A stretch of DNA of 13,692 nucleotides from Paraglomus occultum. Taxonomy: Eukaryota; Glomeromycota; Glomeromycetes; Paraglomerales; Paraglomeraceae. Numbering within the stretch: the first letter of the stretch is position 1; every line of letters starts with the position of its first letter. Location: NCBI GenBank assembly GCA_910592205.1, contig CAJVPJ010000987.1, positions 1 through 13,692 of the forward strand, written 5' to 3'. Below, piece after piece: positions 1-7,929 of this stretch. The notes under the pieces were generated by a model. It saw nothing but the letters and a program-made list of their open reading frames with translations, searched no databases and was not told where the DNA came from. Made by a program: the position numbers and the translations under genes.

Positions 1-900
1 TCACTAAGCATCGACACTACAGAGCCCTATTGTCACGGTGAGGGGACGCAGCCGCCTCGCGAAGAAAACCGGTGACAGGTGCATCCATAACAGATAAATT
101 CGATTATAAATGAGACATTGGATTCATCTAACATACTAATACTAATACAGTAAAAAGTCATAAAATAACGCCTATTAGAAAGACAACTATCCATGGGTAT
201 AAGACTGATGGGATGTTCATCAAACTATTACTAGCTTCATAGAATATTCCCTTCCACACATTATCACTTTTTGACAAATACAATCAGCTTCAAAATAACA
301 TTATAATTATTGTTGCTTGACACAGTGAAAAAGCGGAAATGGCTTTTGAATTAAAAATATATATTTTTTACTTATACTATTTGATTGACAAGAATTCCAG
401 AGACTTTTGGCAAGAAAGTGTATAAACATCTACCAATCCATTTTTGTCTGGATATAAAGCTATTATAAATTCAACCCCAAAATTCTTACCTATTACTATA
501 CCCTGCTTTCTCATGTCACAAATCCAATCTCTTTATTTATAGTGTCATTATAATAATTTCTTTGTCACCAGTAATATATAATAGTAACATTGTTAATAAA
601 ACATGTTAAGATATCTAATATTATTCTTGTTTATTTAATATTAAAAAATGTTATTGCAATAATACATTCACATTGTTATTATGATTGATGTTAGAAAAAA
701 TAAAAACAAACGGAAGGCTAGGATGAAATTTGAATATTGCTTATTTATATTATTATGGATATGGATGCAAAGACTTGAATTTAGTATTAGTAGACAACAA
801 CTGAGCTTCTTGAGTTAAAAGATGTACAATGTGCAAAAAAAATGACAAGTGTTTAGATTGCTCTAGTTTATAGTTTTACAAGTAAACCAATTAAATTATG
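1..900. other. AT-rich non-coding stretch
   Basis: No reading frame or RNA gene was found here. The first 100 bases are comparatively GC-rich; from about 110 the sequence becomes very AT-rich, with poly-A/T runs and TTAATATTAA-like words. This resembles intergenic or intronic arthropod DNA, and the same texture returns after about 12600. Confidence 0.5.
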
Positions 901-906
901 TCATAT

Positions 907-967
907 AGTATTTTTAAGTAAAATCTCCTAAATTAATAGTATTTTAAGTAAAATCTCCTAAATTAAT
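907..967. repeat. Tandem duplication, about 30 bp x 2
   Basis: Positions 907-937 and 938-967 are near-identical head-to-tail copies carrying the core TTTTAAGTAAAATCTCCTAA. The first copy has one extra T in its T-run. The near identity suggests a recent slippage or unequal-exchange event. No coding meaning is seen. Confidence 0.9.
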
Positions 968-1770
968 ATTAATTCCAGACCTTAGCAGTGTAATAATGTA
1001 AATGTTCGTTTGCCTGGAGTTTCCAAGCCTTTGAGCTAATGAGCTAAAGTTTGGGAGTGAGTTGTTGGCCATAGATCTGCATTTGTTGTTGATAAGTGAT
1101 TTAAATTGTTTGTTTAAGAATTGTTTCTCAGTTGCTGATGAGATATCTGTCGCTTGCTTGAGTGTTGCTTGCTTCAGTTATTTCACTGATGTGAAGTTGG
1201 ATCTACATATTAGACCCCGTTATTCCAATTACCCAAACATTCTCGGGTGTTAATATATCTGGGTATTCCTTGGTTAACTATTTGAGCAAATAAATGCATA
1301 TGCATTGTTTGGTTCAATTTCTAACGCCTTATTAAATCAATCAATGCACTGTTATATTGTTTCAGAGCCAGATAGACAGCTCCATTGTTGTTCCATTGCC
1401 CGTGGAAGATAATTGTTTATAGGGCAAAATTTTGGCCCGTTTATTATGCCTTGGGGTCCTTTTTTGAAATCCTCGGTTCAATGTTTGATGGCATGTGCTA
1501 TACTGTTCGAAGTCCCCTTAATATTAATCGTAGCGCTACTGCATCGTCAGGCTTTATAGTCAACGATCTATTAAGATTGTTCAGTGCATTGTTATATTGT
1601 TCAAGCTGACAAAACTCTCCTAATTCTCAGCGCAACTCGCATCATCGTAACGGGACCTTTCCCACATGCCTGCTAAGACTCTCTCGTTCGCAGAGTGCAG
1701 TCGCAGTACAATAAATTGAGGCCCAAATTTTGTCCATGAGTGTTCCTGTTTGAAAATGTCTGCGTCGTGT
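968..1770. other. No convincing gene
   Basis: GC content rises here compared with 1-900. Open stretches of 60-75 codons exist on the plus strand (1062-1253 and 1385-1609), but they begin with TTG, lack splice context and are rich in Cys, Phe and Leu, so they are treated as chance. An imperfect repeat is present: a GCACTGTTATATTGTTT-like block near 1346-1362 recurs as GCATTGTTATATTGTTC near 1586-1602. Confidence 0.4.
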
Positions 1771-2040
1771 TTATTGCAAAAAGCAGTCGTCTCGAATTAA
1801 TAGATTCGGTTGAAACCGATGCGGAGCTTGCGTTTGCGCAATGTTAGGGCGTTTGGGGAAAGGTATTGCGTTTAGAGAGGATATATACTGAGAGCTCGGG
1901 TGGGTGTTGTGGAAGTTTTCTTGTTGCGATAGTTTGGGAAACCTTCCTGGTTCTTGTGATAATACCAAGGAGAGTTAAAGAATGTGTAAGATGTATATTT
2001 AGTTGACTTACGAATGTTCAAAGAGCCGGACGATTTCACA
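1771..2040 (-). other. Possible exon pair of an unrecognised gene
   Basis: On the minus strand a terminal frame runs from 1952 down to a TAA at 1771. It has balanced composition (many Pro, Gln, Asn, Ser) and includes PGRFPKLSQQENFH. It could follow an intron of only about 59 nt: donor ATTC|GTAAGT at 2011-2006 and acceptor ATCACAAG at 1954-1953. The upstream block ends in ...SSGSLNI with one spare base, and the downstream block starts with two, which completes a Gln codon, so phase is kept. The upstream block is closed by an in-frame TAA after about 27 codons and I found no ATG for it. A separate 46-codon ATG ORF (2036-2176) uses another frame of the same strand. Family unknown; the pairing may be chance. 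Confidence 0.25.
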
Positions 2041-2457
2041 TGCTCACAGTAAAAATAGGCGCAGCAATATATGCAGTGATTCGATGACGAATGTTATTCA
2101 ACTTACTAAATATATTCAATCGAAAATAGGTAATGCCCAAAATCGTTAAGCCACTTTTTGTAATAACAAAATACATGCAAGTTAATCTGCTTATCTACAT
2201 ATTAGACATACGGACTTCCTCATCTGTACTAGACCCGTCGTTTAACAAGTTTGGCGTACACGCATAGTTTACACTAGATACGGAATGGTTGACTAGGAGT
2301 GAGTTACGCAGCAAAAAATGGGAATCCGATCAAGATTAACTGCTGCAAGTTTGGAAGCTTTATGGGTTTTGTCCGAATTGAAATTTGAATTTACGAAAAG
2401 AAGGGTTTTGGGCTGTTGTGTGACTTGATTTCAGACGGCGAATTGTGGACATGCTCG
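2041..2457. other. Ambiguous stretch, no gene called
   Basis: Several overlapping open frames of 35-45 codons occur on both strands. One runs from ATG 2318 to TGA 2428 on the plus strand and carries MGIRSRLTAASLEALW. None has consistent splice phase with neighbours, so none is called. Confidence 0.35.
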
Positions 2458-2941
2458 TCATTCTTCTACGCAGACGACAATGCACGGTGCAAAGACTGTT
2501 GATTCCTGGACTGGTTTCTTTTGGTGGTGAGAAAGGTGTATCATCCCGAATTGGGTCATAACAATGTGTAGACTTGGCCTAAGCTTTCCGTGCCGATACT
2601 GAAGATAAGCCATGTAAACCGCACGTATAATCTGGTCATCCTTCTTGACGCGTTACTGGTGTCAGACCGTTATGGGCGACTTGGTGCAGAAATAGGTATG
2701 ATTCAACCAGGTGTTTAGCACCGCCAAATGATAATTTATCATATGCATCATTCTCACTGTGCGTATAAGTTTTTAACTGACGAATCAATATTTCGGTATT
2801 AATATTAATTTTGTAGTGGCTTATTGTGGAACATTGATGACAAAAGTAATCTGGCGACGTGTGCGTCAGTATGCTATAATTACAGCTCGTTTGATACGCT
2901 CCCTGTACGCGTATAATCTCATCATTAGACATCTGCTTTTC
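2458..2941 (-). pseudogene. Copy A of duplicated unknown gene
   Basis: Family not recognised. The coding start proposed is ATG at 2932 (MSNDEII...), nine bases inside an exon whose acceptor is CGTTTGCAG|GAAAAGCAG (AG at 2943-2942). This frame encodes 98 residues to TGA 2638-2636. It contains YFCHQCSTISHYK, a CxxC pair, and the stretch RQLKTYTHSENDAYDKLSF, which is also present in copy B. Immediately afterwards, from about 2650 to TGA 2460-2458, a second frame on the same strand is open for over 60 codons with equally protein-like composition (DDQIIRAVYMAYLQYRHGK). A single one-base indel near 2640-2650 would explain this, so the copy is probably broken; two overlapping genes or a sequencing error are alternatives. 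A non-coding 5' exon and an intron in the 5' UTR are suggested by the conserved sequence upstream. Protein evidence is moderate, function unknown. Confidence 0.5.
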
Positions 2942-2984
2942 CTGCAAACGATGAATATAAAGTCTTCTATTGATTAAAAAGGTT

Positions 2985-3074
2985 GGTGTAGTCCGTGATT
3001 GGTTATTTCTCAATTATTGTTATCTTAATTTATTAAGTAATGGTTTGGTCTATTTGTTATTTGCTTAGTTAAAT
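2985..3074 (-). repeat. 90-bp block identical in both inverted copies
   Basis: This block matches 8212-8301 in reverse complement without one difference. It lies in the proposed 5' UTR intron, upstream of the CGTTTGCAG acceptor, and no long frame crosses it. Gene conversion, very recent duplication or constraint on a regulatory element would each give this pattern. Confidence 0.9.
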
Positions 3075-3122
3075 GACGGCAGTTGGCGTCAAGATTTTCC
3101 GTGGTCGATTTCTGCATACCAC

Positions 3123-3146
3123 GATGCGATGATGCGATGATGCGAT
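3123..3146. repeat. Three tandem copies of GATGCGAT
   Basis: Three perfect 8-bp units are followed by a partial one. Copy B at 8160-8174 has only a contracted version of this motif, so the array differs in length between the two duplicated arms and is a likely variable-number site. Confidence 0.85.
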
Positions 3147-3425
3147 GCTCCGCGTGGCAAGAAATGCTTACTTATGTTCCGTGCAGCTAGCCAACCAGGC
3201 GATGCTTTATGTACTACAAGTAAGTATTATAGGTATCTTCGCTGGATAAGCTGTTATGCTGTTTGCTATCTAAAGTATATGACCAAACTTATCTGGCTTA
3301 TTTAATAGCTTGCCAAGGAAACACTGCCTGAAATTCTAGAAACAAACGCTCCATTTCCGAGTTGTTAAGGCGTTATCATAGCGGCTTGTTTAATGTAACG
3401 AATCTCACGATAATTAACAAGATTA

Positions 3426-4502
3426 TAGTTTTCGACTTTGCTTCGCAATATGCAGACAATCGCTAATATTCGTTGAGCAAATTATTCACACGTGAATTGA
3501 GAAAATGGTTAAAAAGAGAAACTTCAAAAGGTTAAATAATCAGTATATACATATTAACATTACCGTTGCGTTAGCGAAATTACGATACGCATTCCAATCT
3601 TACCATCTCCAGGGATTGATAAATGTCCACTGTCTTTTTTATCCAACAAATCTGCTACGGACATCGATGTTAATATGTCACAATGTTGCAATAAACACGG
3701 TTTGCGTTACATACCCGAGCACTAGACAATAATCGAACGTCAAATGGAAAAGACTTGCGTTTCATCTTGGTGGTCTATATTATAATTTAGTCTTCACTTG
3801 GCATACCATATGTCGTGTCGTAGAGAATAGAAAACTCAACCGTCAACTGTTACACACTCGACATTCCAAACCACGTATTTGCAATATTAGTACATTATAA
3901 TTATCACCAGCGCATTGTTGGTCATTGCTTTTGATATATGCAGACCCGGACTTTCCAACTTTCCTAATTAATCATTTTGCCTCACTTTATACCTGATGTG
4001 CAACCGTGTAACAGGTTTTTGTGTTGCAGAACATTATTTTTCGTGAATAACGCCATTGAGACGACATTGCTTCCTTACAATCTGCGAGTAAAAAGATCTC
4101 GGCTATCGTAAAAGGCTTTATTGACCTATTTTAGATCACTGGTACCTGTGAAAGCAAAAAACCAAAGTTTGCCCTACACTCAACTTAGTAAACAAATAAT
4201 TATCGCAAGCACTTTATCTATCCGCAGATAATAAAATTGCGTCCGTTCAGATTTACAAAAAAAAAAAAGGCTTGGTTTGTCACAAAAAATTTAAAGGGTT
4301 TTATTTTAGATACTGATAACGCACCTGCTTTCCCAAAAATACAGACAAACAAATAGGAAACGATAAATGGGCAACGTTATTCTGTGCTTTCTGCAAAATG
4401 GATATAATTCTCATTCATTAAATATATGCAATTTGATAATACAAACTAAATGTATTGCGTGTTGCAGCATTAGCCGTCGTTAATAATTTGGTGATATTAC
4501 AG
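3426..4502. other. No confident gene
   Basis: A 75-codon plus-strand frame (3505-3732, beginning ATG) and a competing shifted frame 3615-3728 containing CCNKHGLRYIPEH are both present. Neither has splice signals or family features, so neither is called. An A-run lies at about 4257-4268. From about 3900 the sequence reads as AT-rich intron or spacer. Confidence 0.35.
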
Positions 4503-7500
4503 GAAACTCGAATGGATTCAAAGAAGTTCTTTGCCGAATCACATGTCAGATGGAAACTGGAACGTGTAAGTAATATCAGGATTAAGAAGGAAGATTGATA
4601 TGAAATTCGTTAAAATGACGGCAATGTAATTGCATCAAAAAACGATAGTTCAAAAAAATTTTTATATCAAGAGTTAATTTGACCGATTGATAAATTGATA
4701 TGTTATCTACAGTGTTAAGTGTGTTACAAAAGTTTTTGCAAAAAAATTGACATAACAAAAATACATGTAGTTCGTCCAATTTTGTATCAAATTGCGTTGC
4801 GTAAAAAATATCTGTACTATAATTGACATGTTTGTATACCATATTACTTATGTATTTTCAACTAATTAAACATGTCTCCGATATCCAAAACATACCAGCC
4901 GTCTAGCCAAATTATTTCTTCAGGAAAATGTCCCTGAAGTTATTGGCTGGCCGAGTAACAGTCCTGACCTCAGCCCCATCGAAAACTCTGGGTTAGTAAG
5001 AATAATGTAGGAAAGAGAATGCCTCAAAACTGTGGTAAATTAGAGCGTTTTATGATTGAGGAATGGAATGCCATTCCCGATGATGTCTTAAGAAATTTAT
5101 ATAAAGTCAATGCGAAAGAGATGTGAAACAATTATTGAAAAAATGGTGAACGCGTCTTATTTTAATTAATATCAATAAAAACTACATCCATTTAGCTTTA
5201 AAACGAGGTATCTTACATATTACTCAAACAACGGTTGTGTCATAGTGATAAATATTATTTTGCAAAAACTTTTGTAACACACTGTAAGTCTCGTTCAATC
5301 TGATTGATACATCGACTCACAATGAGAGACAATAAATTCATACCACGTTGGGGAGGAAAATTGTTGTATACGTAAATGGTTAAACTCTCACAGATAGCAC
5401 ACTCGCTTGCTACGGCATTCCATTGTCAATGATCGTAATCAATAGACTTGAGAGGATTAAGGATTGGCTAATGTTGTTTACGTATTAAGACATTCGTTAC
5501 GAGTTATATTACATTACTCTAAATGATAAAAGCATGTTCAAAAAAGAAAAGGTACAGTAAACAGCAGAAACACTTAATAGAAATTCCCAATCTACTTACA
5601 CAATGATTGCGACATTGGTATCTTTCTTGGCACATTAAAAACACTGATTTTACGAACCGTAAGTCACCAAATCCTTATGGGCATCTTTAAAAAAGTGTTG
5701 GTGACTGAGGATACTATCATTCAAATGTATTTTCCGTAAACTTATAAAGGTAAACTAGACTCACGCATTATGAGAAAAATTGTAACAACTATTCAAGGAC
5801 ATTCAGAGGAAGAGGAGGAGGAGGAGGAGGGATGAGAAAAGTCAGCAGAAGCTATTAATAGCATTGACAGTCTTCTGTTATATTTACGACAAGAGGCATT
5901 AAATACAGAATTTAAACAATCATTCATGATTATAGTCTTGATCGCCATAATAAAATCAACAATTTTTATTATTGGATATTCATATTGACTAAAATCACGT
6001 GAAATACTTTTAGAATAACGATCTTTCAGATTACCGATTGCGGAACGGACGACTTCGTTAAAGTGAAGTTCACTGTGTAAATAATCCCCCCATGCTAGGC
6101 GTACGCCCCCGAAGAAATCGACCATGAATTAATAACCGAATCCGTAAGATCGTTCGGATCTTTCACTTATATCTATATGCTTTATAATATTCGATTCTTC
6201 GACGTATGGGCTGTTGCGAATCTAGAGGTAAGGATTGATAGACATTTGGCTAACTTGTTAAGAATTTATCAACCCTGCTTATTAGTATGTGATTAGTTAA
6301 TAGTTAGATTTAGCTGGCTGACTCATACATACGACTTTATCAATTCAGGTGCCGGTGGTGTCAAGCACATCCAACTGAGCAAATTACACGAGCGAAAATT
6401 CGGCGACGCTCGGCATAGTCTCTTCTTCCACCAGTCTACCCTTCATTTTCACTATAACCTAACACTTAAGATTCTTATACTTCCTACTCTTGCTAATACC
6501 GGGATAGACATCCCATCCCGTCCTTGCATTGAAATGAAAATCAACCTCTTAATGCTGATTTTTTCAATTCGCGACTCGGGAGCGTACCCTTGATCACACT
6601 TTCTGGATAGGTCTGTCTGTACTTCCTCAATTATTAGGGGGAGGAAAACTCCCCACTGTTATGACTAAAGACCATATCCCAATTTTGCTGCATGCAGCAG
6701 CGTACCTTTCTTGCGCTGAGTTTTCAAAAAAATCACATTAAACCTTTTACAGACATTTCATCTACCTTTAACAACTTACATTCCCAATACGTATTCCCGT
6801 TCGGTGTAACGGGTAAATTTTATGAACTAAAAGAGATTGCATTCGGGATTCGGATAGAACGGGGCCAGTCCCCAACTGAGATATATGGTAAGAGCGTTAA
6901 TTATTTACTATTGTAATATTAGACGATCCAACATAACAATTGTCACGTGTTATACAGATACGTGACTATGTCGTTAATATCTTTCCGCTGTGTTGTAATT
7001 CTTAGGTATCGCTTGGTTTGGGCGCATTAATTCTCAAGTACACCTTCGACAAAGTGTTAACGATTGGGGAGGCTCTTTGAAATTTTTTGTATACGGAGTC
7101 ATTGGGAAGAATGTATTAACAACCTTATGTCACCCATTGCAGAGTAAATGGGAACGCGACGATAATTTATCTATACAATATCCACTCTTTCAAAGACGTC
7201 GGATGCTTTCGGTTGCGAGAAGTTGGAAATATCATATTTCTTCGGGGAGCATTTATAAAATTTGTGCTTTTAAACAATTCACGATTAGTCTCACGAAGAC
7301 GAGCCGTTGCGTTAAAATCTGGAAACTTGGCTTTGATGAATTTCTATTAAGCCATGGGACGGACAGGAAATTCCTGCAAATGGAAACTATTTTCCAAAAA
7401 GTATGCCAGTTTTATATAGACTTTATGATATGTATCCCGAGTATATATGTAATAAATAAGTTGACAATTATCATTAAGACGTACGGAAAATTAAAACTCA

Positions 7501-7535
7501 CTTTCAAAGTTTATCTTCACAATCGGGTTATCTGA
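4503..7535 (+). CDS. Spliced hypothetical gene, four exons
   Basis: Family not recognised. Four open blocks keep one frame across three introns. Exon 1 is 4503-4565 (acceptor ATATTACAG, donor CGT|GTAAGT) and contains a candidate start ATG 4512 (MDSKKFFAESHVRWKLER). Exon 2 is 5581-5658 (acceptor CTTAATAG, donor ACC|GTAAGT, 26 codons, KFPIYLHNDCDIGIFLG). Exon 3 is 6698-6887 (acceptor GCATGCAG, donor ATATATG|GTAAGA). Exon 4 is 7006-7535 (acceptor TTGTAATTCTTAG). The exon 3/4 joint is phase 1 and completes a Gly codon, giving ...SPTEIY-G-IAWFGRINSQVHLRQS, the most convincing junction. From ATG 4512 this gives 283 residues. An ATG at 6692 is an alternative start. No signal peptide or membrane segment is seen. 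In the last exon, after about 7189 another frame (to TAA 7348) and then a third (to TAA 7457-7459) look more protein-like than the continuing one, so two one-base frameshifts, hence a pseudogene, are possible. Exons 3-4 are firmer than 1-2. Confidence 0.55.
4710..4745 (+). repeat. Left terminal inverted repeat of Tc1 element
   Basis: It begins CAGTG directly after the TA target. It differs from the right repeat by a 5-bp TTAAG insertion, then matches through the GTTTTTGCAAAA block. Confidence 0.88.
4885..5165 (+). pseudogene. Tc1 transposase C-terminal remnant (DD34E)
   Basis: The frame from 4885 reads PKHTSRLAKLFLQEN and then WPSNSPDLSPIEN (E codon 4981-4983), the classic end of the Tc1 catalytic core. 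Spacing from the position expected for the second Asp, just before 4885, to this Glu fits 34 residues, but the Asp region itself is damaged (GATAT where GATNNNGAT is expected). A TAG stops the frame at 5008-5010. The family-typical tail then resumes in another frame (KLERFMIEEWNAIPDD, from about 5040) and in a third (SMRKRCETIIEK, from about 5105), ending near the TAA at 5163-5165. At least two frameshifts plus the missing N-terminal part make it a dead copy. Confidence 0.93.
5257..5284 (-). repeat. Right terminal inverted repeat of Tc1 element
   Basis: This is the reverse complement of the left repeat without the TTAAG insertion. It ends ACACTG, followed by the TA target at 5285-5286. Confidence 0.9.
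5793..6125 (-). CDS. Hypothetical 110-residue protein
   Basis: An intact ATG-to-TGA frame with balanced amino-acid use encodes MVDFFGGVRLAWGDYLHSEL near the start, an Ile-rich central segment (PIIKIVDFIMAIKTIIM), and a C-terminal run of eight Ser. The Ser run is read from the GAG/GGA tract at 5806-5831, so the last 15 residues are low complexity. Family unknown. It lies antisense inside the second intron of the plus-strand gene. No TATA box or splice context was found, so it may be an exon of something larger, a relic or a chance frame. Confidence 0.35.
   Translation of the reverse strand: MVDFFGGVRLAWGDYLHSELHFNEVVRSAIGNLKDRYSKSISRDFSQYEYPIIKIVDFIMAIKTIIMNDCLNSVFNASCRKYNRRLSMLLIASADFSHPSSSSSSSSECP
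5806..5831. repeat. GAG/GGA purine microsatellite
   Basis: An imperfect (GAG)n/(GGA)n tract of about 26 bp. On the minus strand it supplies the poly-Ser end of the 5793-6125 frame. Confidence 0.85.
6384..6575 (-). pseudogene. LINE endonuclease-domain relic
   Basis: On the minus strand the frame ending at TAA 6386-6384 contains FNARTGW (about 6525), then RKYKNLK, a TAG (6461-6459), and KMKGRLVEE. This matches the order in the apurinic-type endonuclease of non-LTR retrotransposons: the GDFNARTG motif, then a SKDxVxNxxGRxL-like segment. Just upstream, in a shifted frame, RIEKISIKRLI occupies the place of the short helix and strand that precede GDFNARTG. Here the G-D before FNA is changed (F-H), which removes the catalytic-loop Asp. 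One stop, one frameshift and the loss of everything else show a short dead fragment. The motif is short, so a search is needed to confirm the call. It lies within intron 2 of the plus-strand gene. Confidence 0.6.
6888..7005 (+). other. Well-formed 118-nt intron
   Basis: The donor is G|GTAAGA at 6888. The acceptor is preceded by a pyrimidine-rich run (CTTTCCGCTGTGTTGTAATTCTTAG, in two parts) ending at 7005. Removal restores a Gly codon and keeps 63 upstream and 175 downstream codons in one frame. The length is typical of small arthropod introns. Confidence 0.65.
7451..7456 (+). promoter_or_regulatory. Candidate poly-A signal AATAAA
   Basis: AATAAA overlaps the TAA at 7457-7459 that closes the third-frame reading of the last exon. 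Its place fits the frameshifted model of the gene better than the uninterrupted one. The hexamer is common in AT-rich DNA, so this is weak. Confidence 0.3.
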
Positions 7536-7900
7536 ATTCACGTAAGCATTGAAAGTTTCAAGCTCGCGCAGAGTTTCGTCTAACTAGCAATTATAATTCC
7601 GCACTCCGGATTATACGTCGCCTCTTGCCGTTGCGCACTATTGAAAAAGAAAAAAAAAGGCTGATGAATTCTCTGCTAAAACAATGAAATAAAAAGAAAA
7701 ATTTTTGACAAGTCTACTCACGAAGCTTGCTATAAAATTCCCTGAAGAAAAATCCATCCTGTTAATGGTAATGCTTGTTGAGAATGAGTTAAGGAAAATA
7801 TAATGTTCATTCCCCGGAAATCCTTTTAATTGAACTCTTTCAGAAAGAAAAAAATAATAATTTCTACGCTCCTCATATTCCTTATGTATTGCCGCTAGCT
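7536..7900. other. Spacer before copy B
   Basis: No gene seen. Poly-A runs (near 7647 and 7680-7700) and a purine-rich patch near 7846-7858 are the only features. Confidence 0.4.
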
Positions 7901-7905
7901 GACTC

Positions 7906-7912
7906 TATATAA
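7906..7912 (+). promoter_or_regulatory. Candidate TATA box for copy B
   Basis: TATATAA lies about 25-35 bp before the point where homology to copy A becomes strong (GAGATTAGTTACATTAAACAAG). The equivalent place in copy A has the weaker CTATAAT (minus strand, about 3425-3431). Position and shared downstream sequence suggest a core promoter; no other element is recognisable. Confidence 0.35.
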
Positions 7913-7929
7913 GTGTGGATAAATAAATA

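Larger units (their letters stand above)
2700..3425 (-). repeat. Inverted repeat arm A (pairs with 7930-8702)
   Basis: The reverse complement of this segment aligns with 7930-8702 over its whole length, with long identical blocks and several indels. Copy B lacks about 44 bp present here near 3320-3362; copy A lacks about 80 bp present in B near 8607-8687. Homology covers the proposed upstream region, the 5' non-coding exon, the intron and the coding start. It fades at the inner end near 3425 and at the outer end near 2700 (shared word ACCTGGTTGAA). I see no terminal motif or target duplication that would make it a known transposon. Confidence 0.93.
4710..5284 (+). mobile_element. Internally deleted Tc1-like transposon
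   Basis: The element is 575 bp. It is flanked by TA dinucleotides (4708-4709 and 5285-5286), the expected Tc1/mariner target duplication. Its ends are inverted repeats: left CAGTG(TTAAG)TGTGTTACAAAAG... from 4710, right ...CTTTTGTAACACACTG to 5284. They match over about 28 bp (TGTGTTACAAAAGTTTTTGC) if five extra bases in the left end are allowed. Inside is the 3' part of a transposase. A full Tc1 element is usually about 1.6 kb, so about 1 kb including the DNA-binding half is missing. It sits in the first intron of the plus-strand gene and cannot encode a functional enzyme. Confidence 0.9.

Noticed and set aside
1500-1525. T-loop-like GTTCGAAGTCC, considered as a tRNA
   Set aside because: No D-arm, anticodon stem or acceptor pairing could be built around it. 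No tRNA or rRNA was found in the window.
3505-3732. 75-codon plus-strand ORF
   Set aside because: It begins with ATG, but a shifted frame of the same strand looks equally good and no splice or family feature separates them.
4582-4842. 86-codon minus-strand ORF
   Set aside because: It spans the left boundary of the Tc1 element (4710), begins outside it, and is rich in Cys, Phe, Asn and Ile. It is a chance frame across unrelated sequences.
7260-7350. Frame with RRRAVALKSGNLALMNFY considered as an insect odorant-receptor tail
   Set aside because: The similarity rests on a few residues, no transmembrane helices precede it, and it sits in a disputed frame of another gene.
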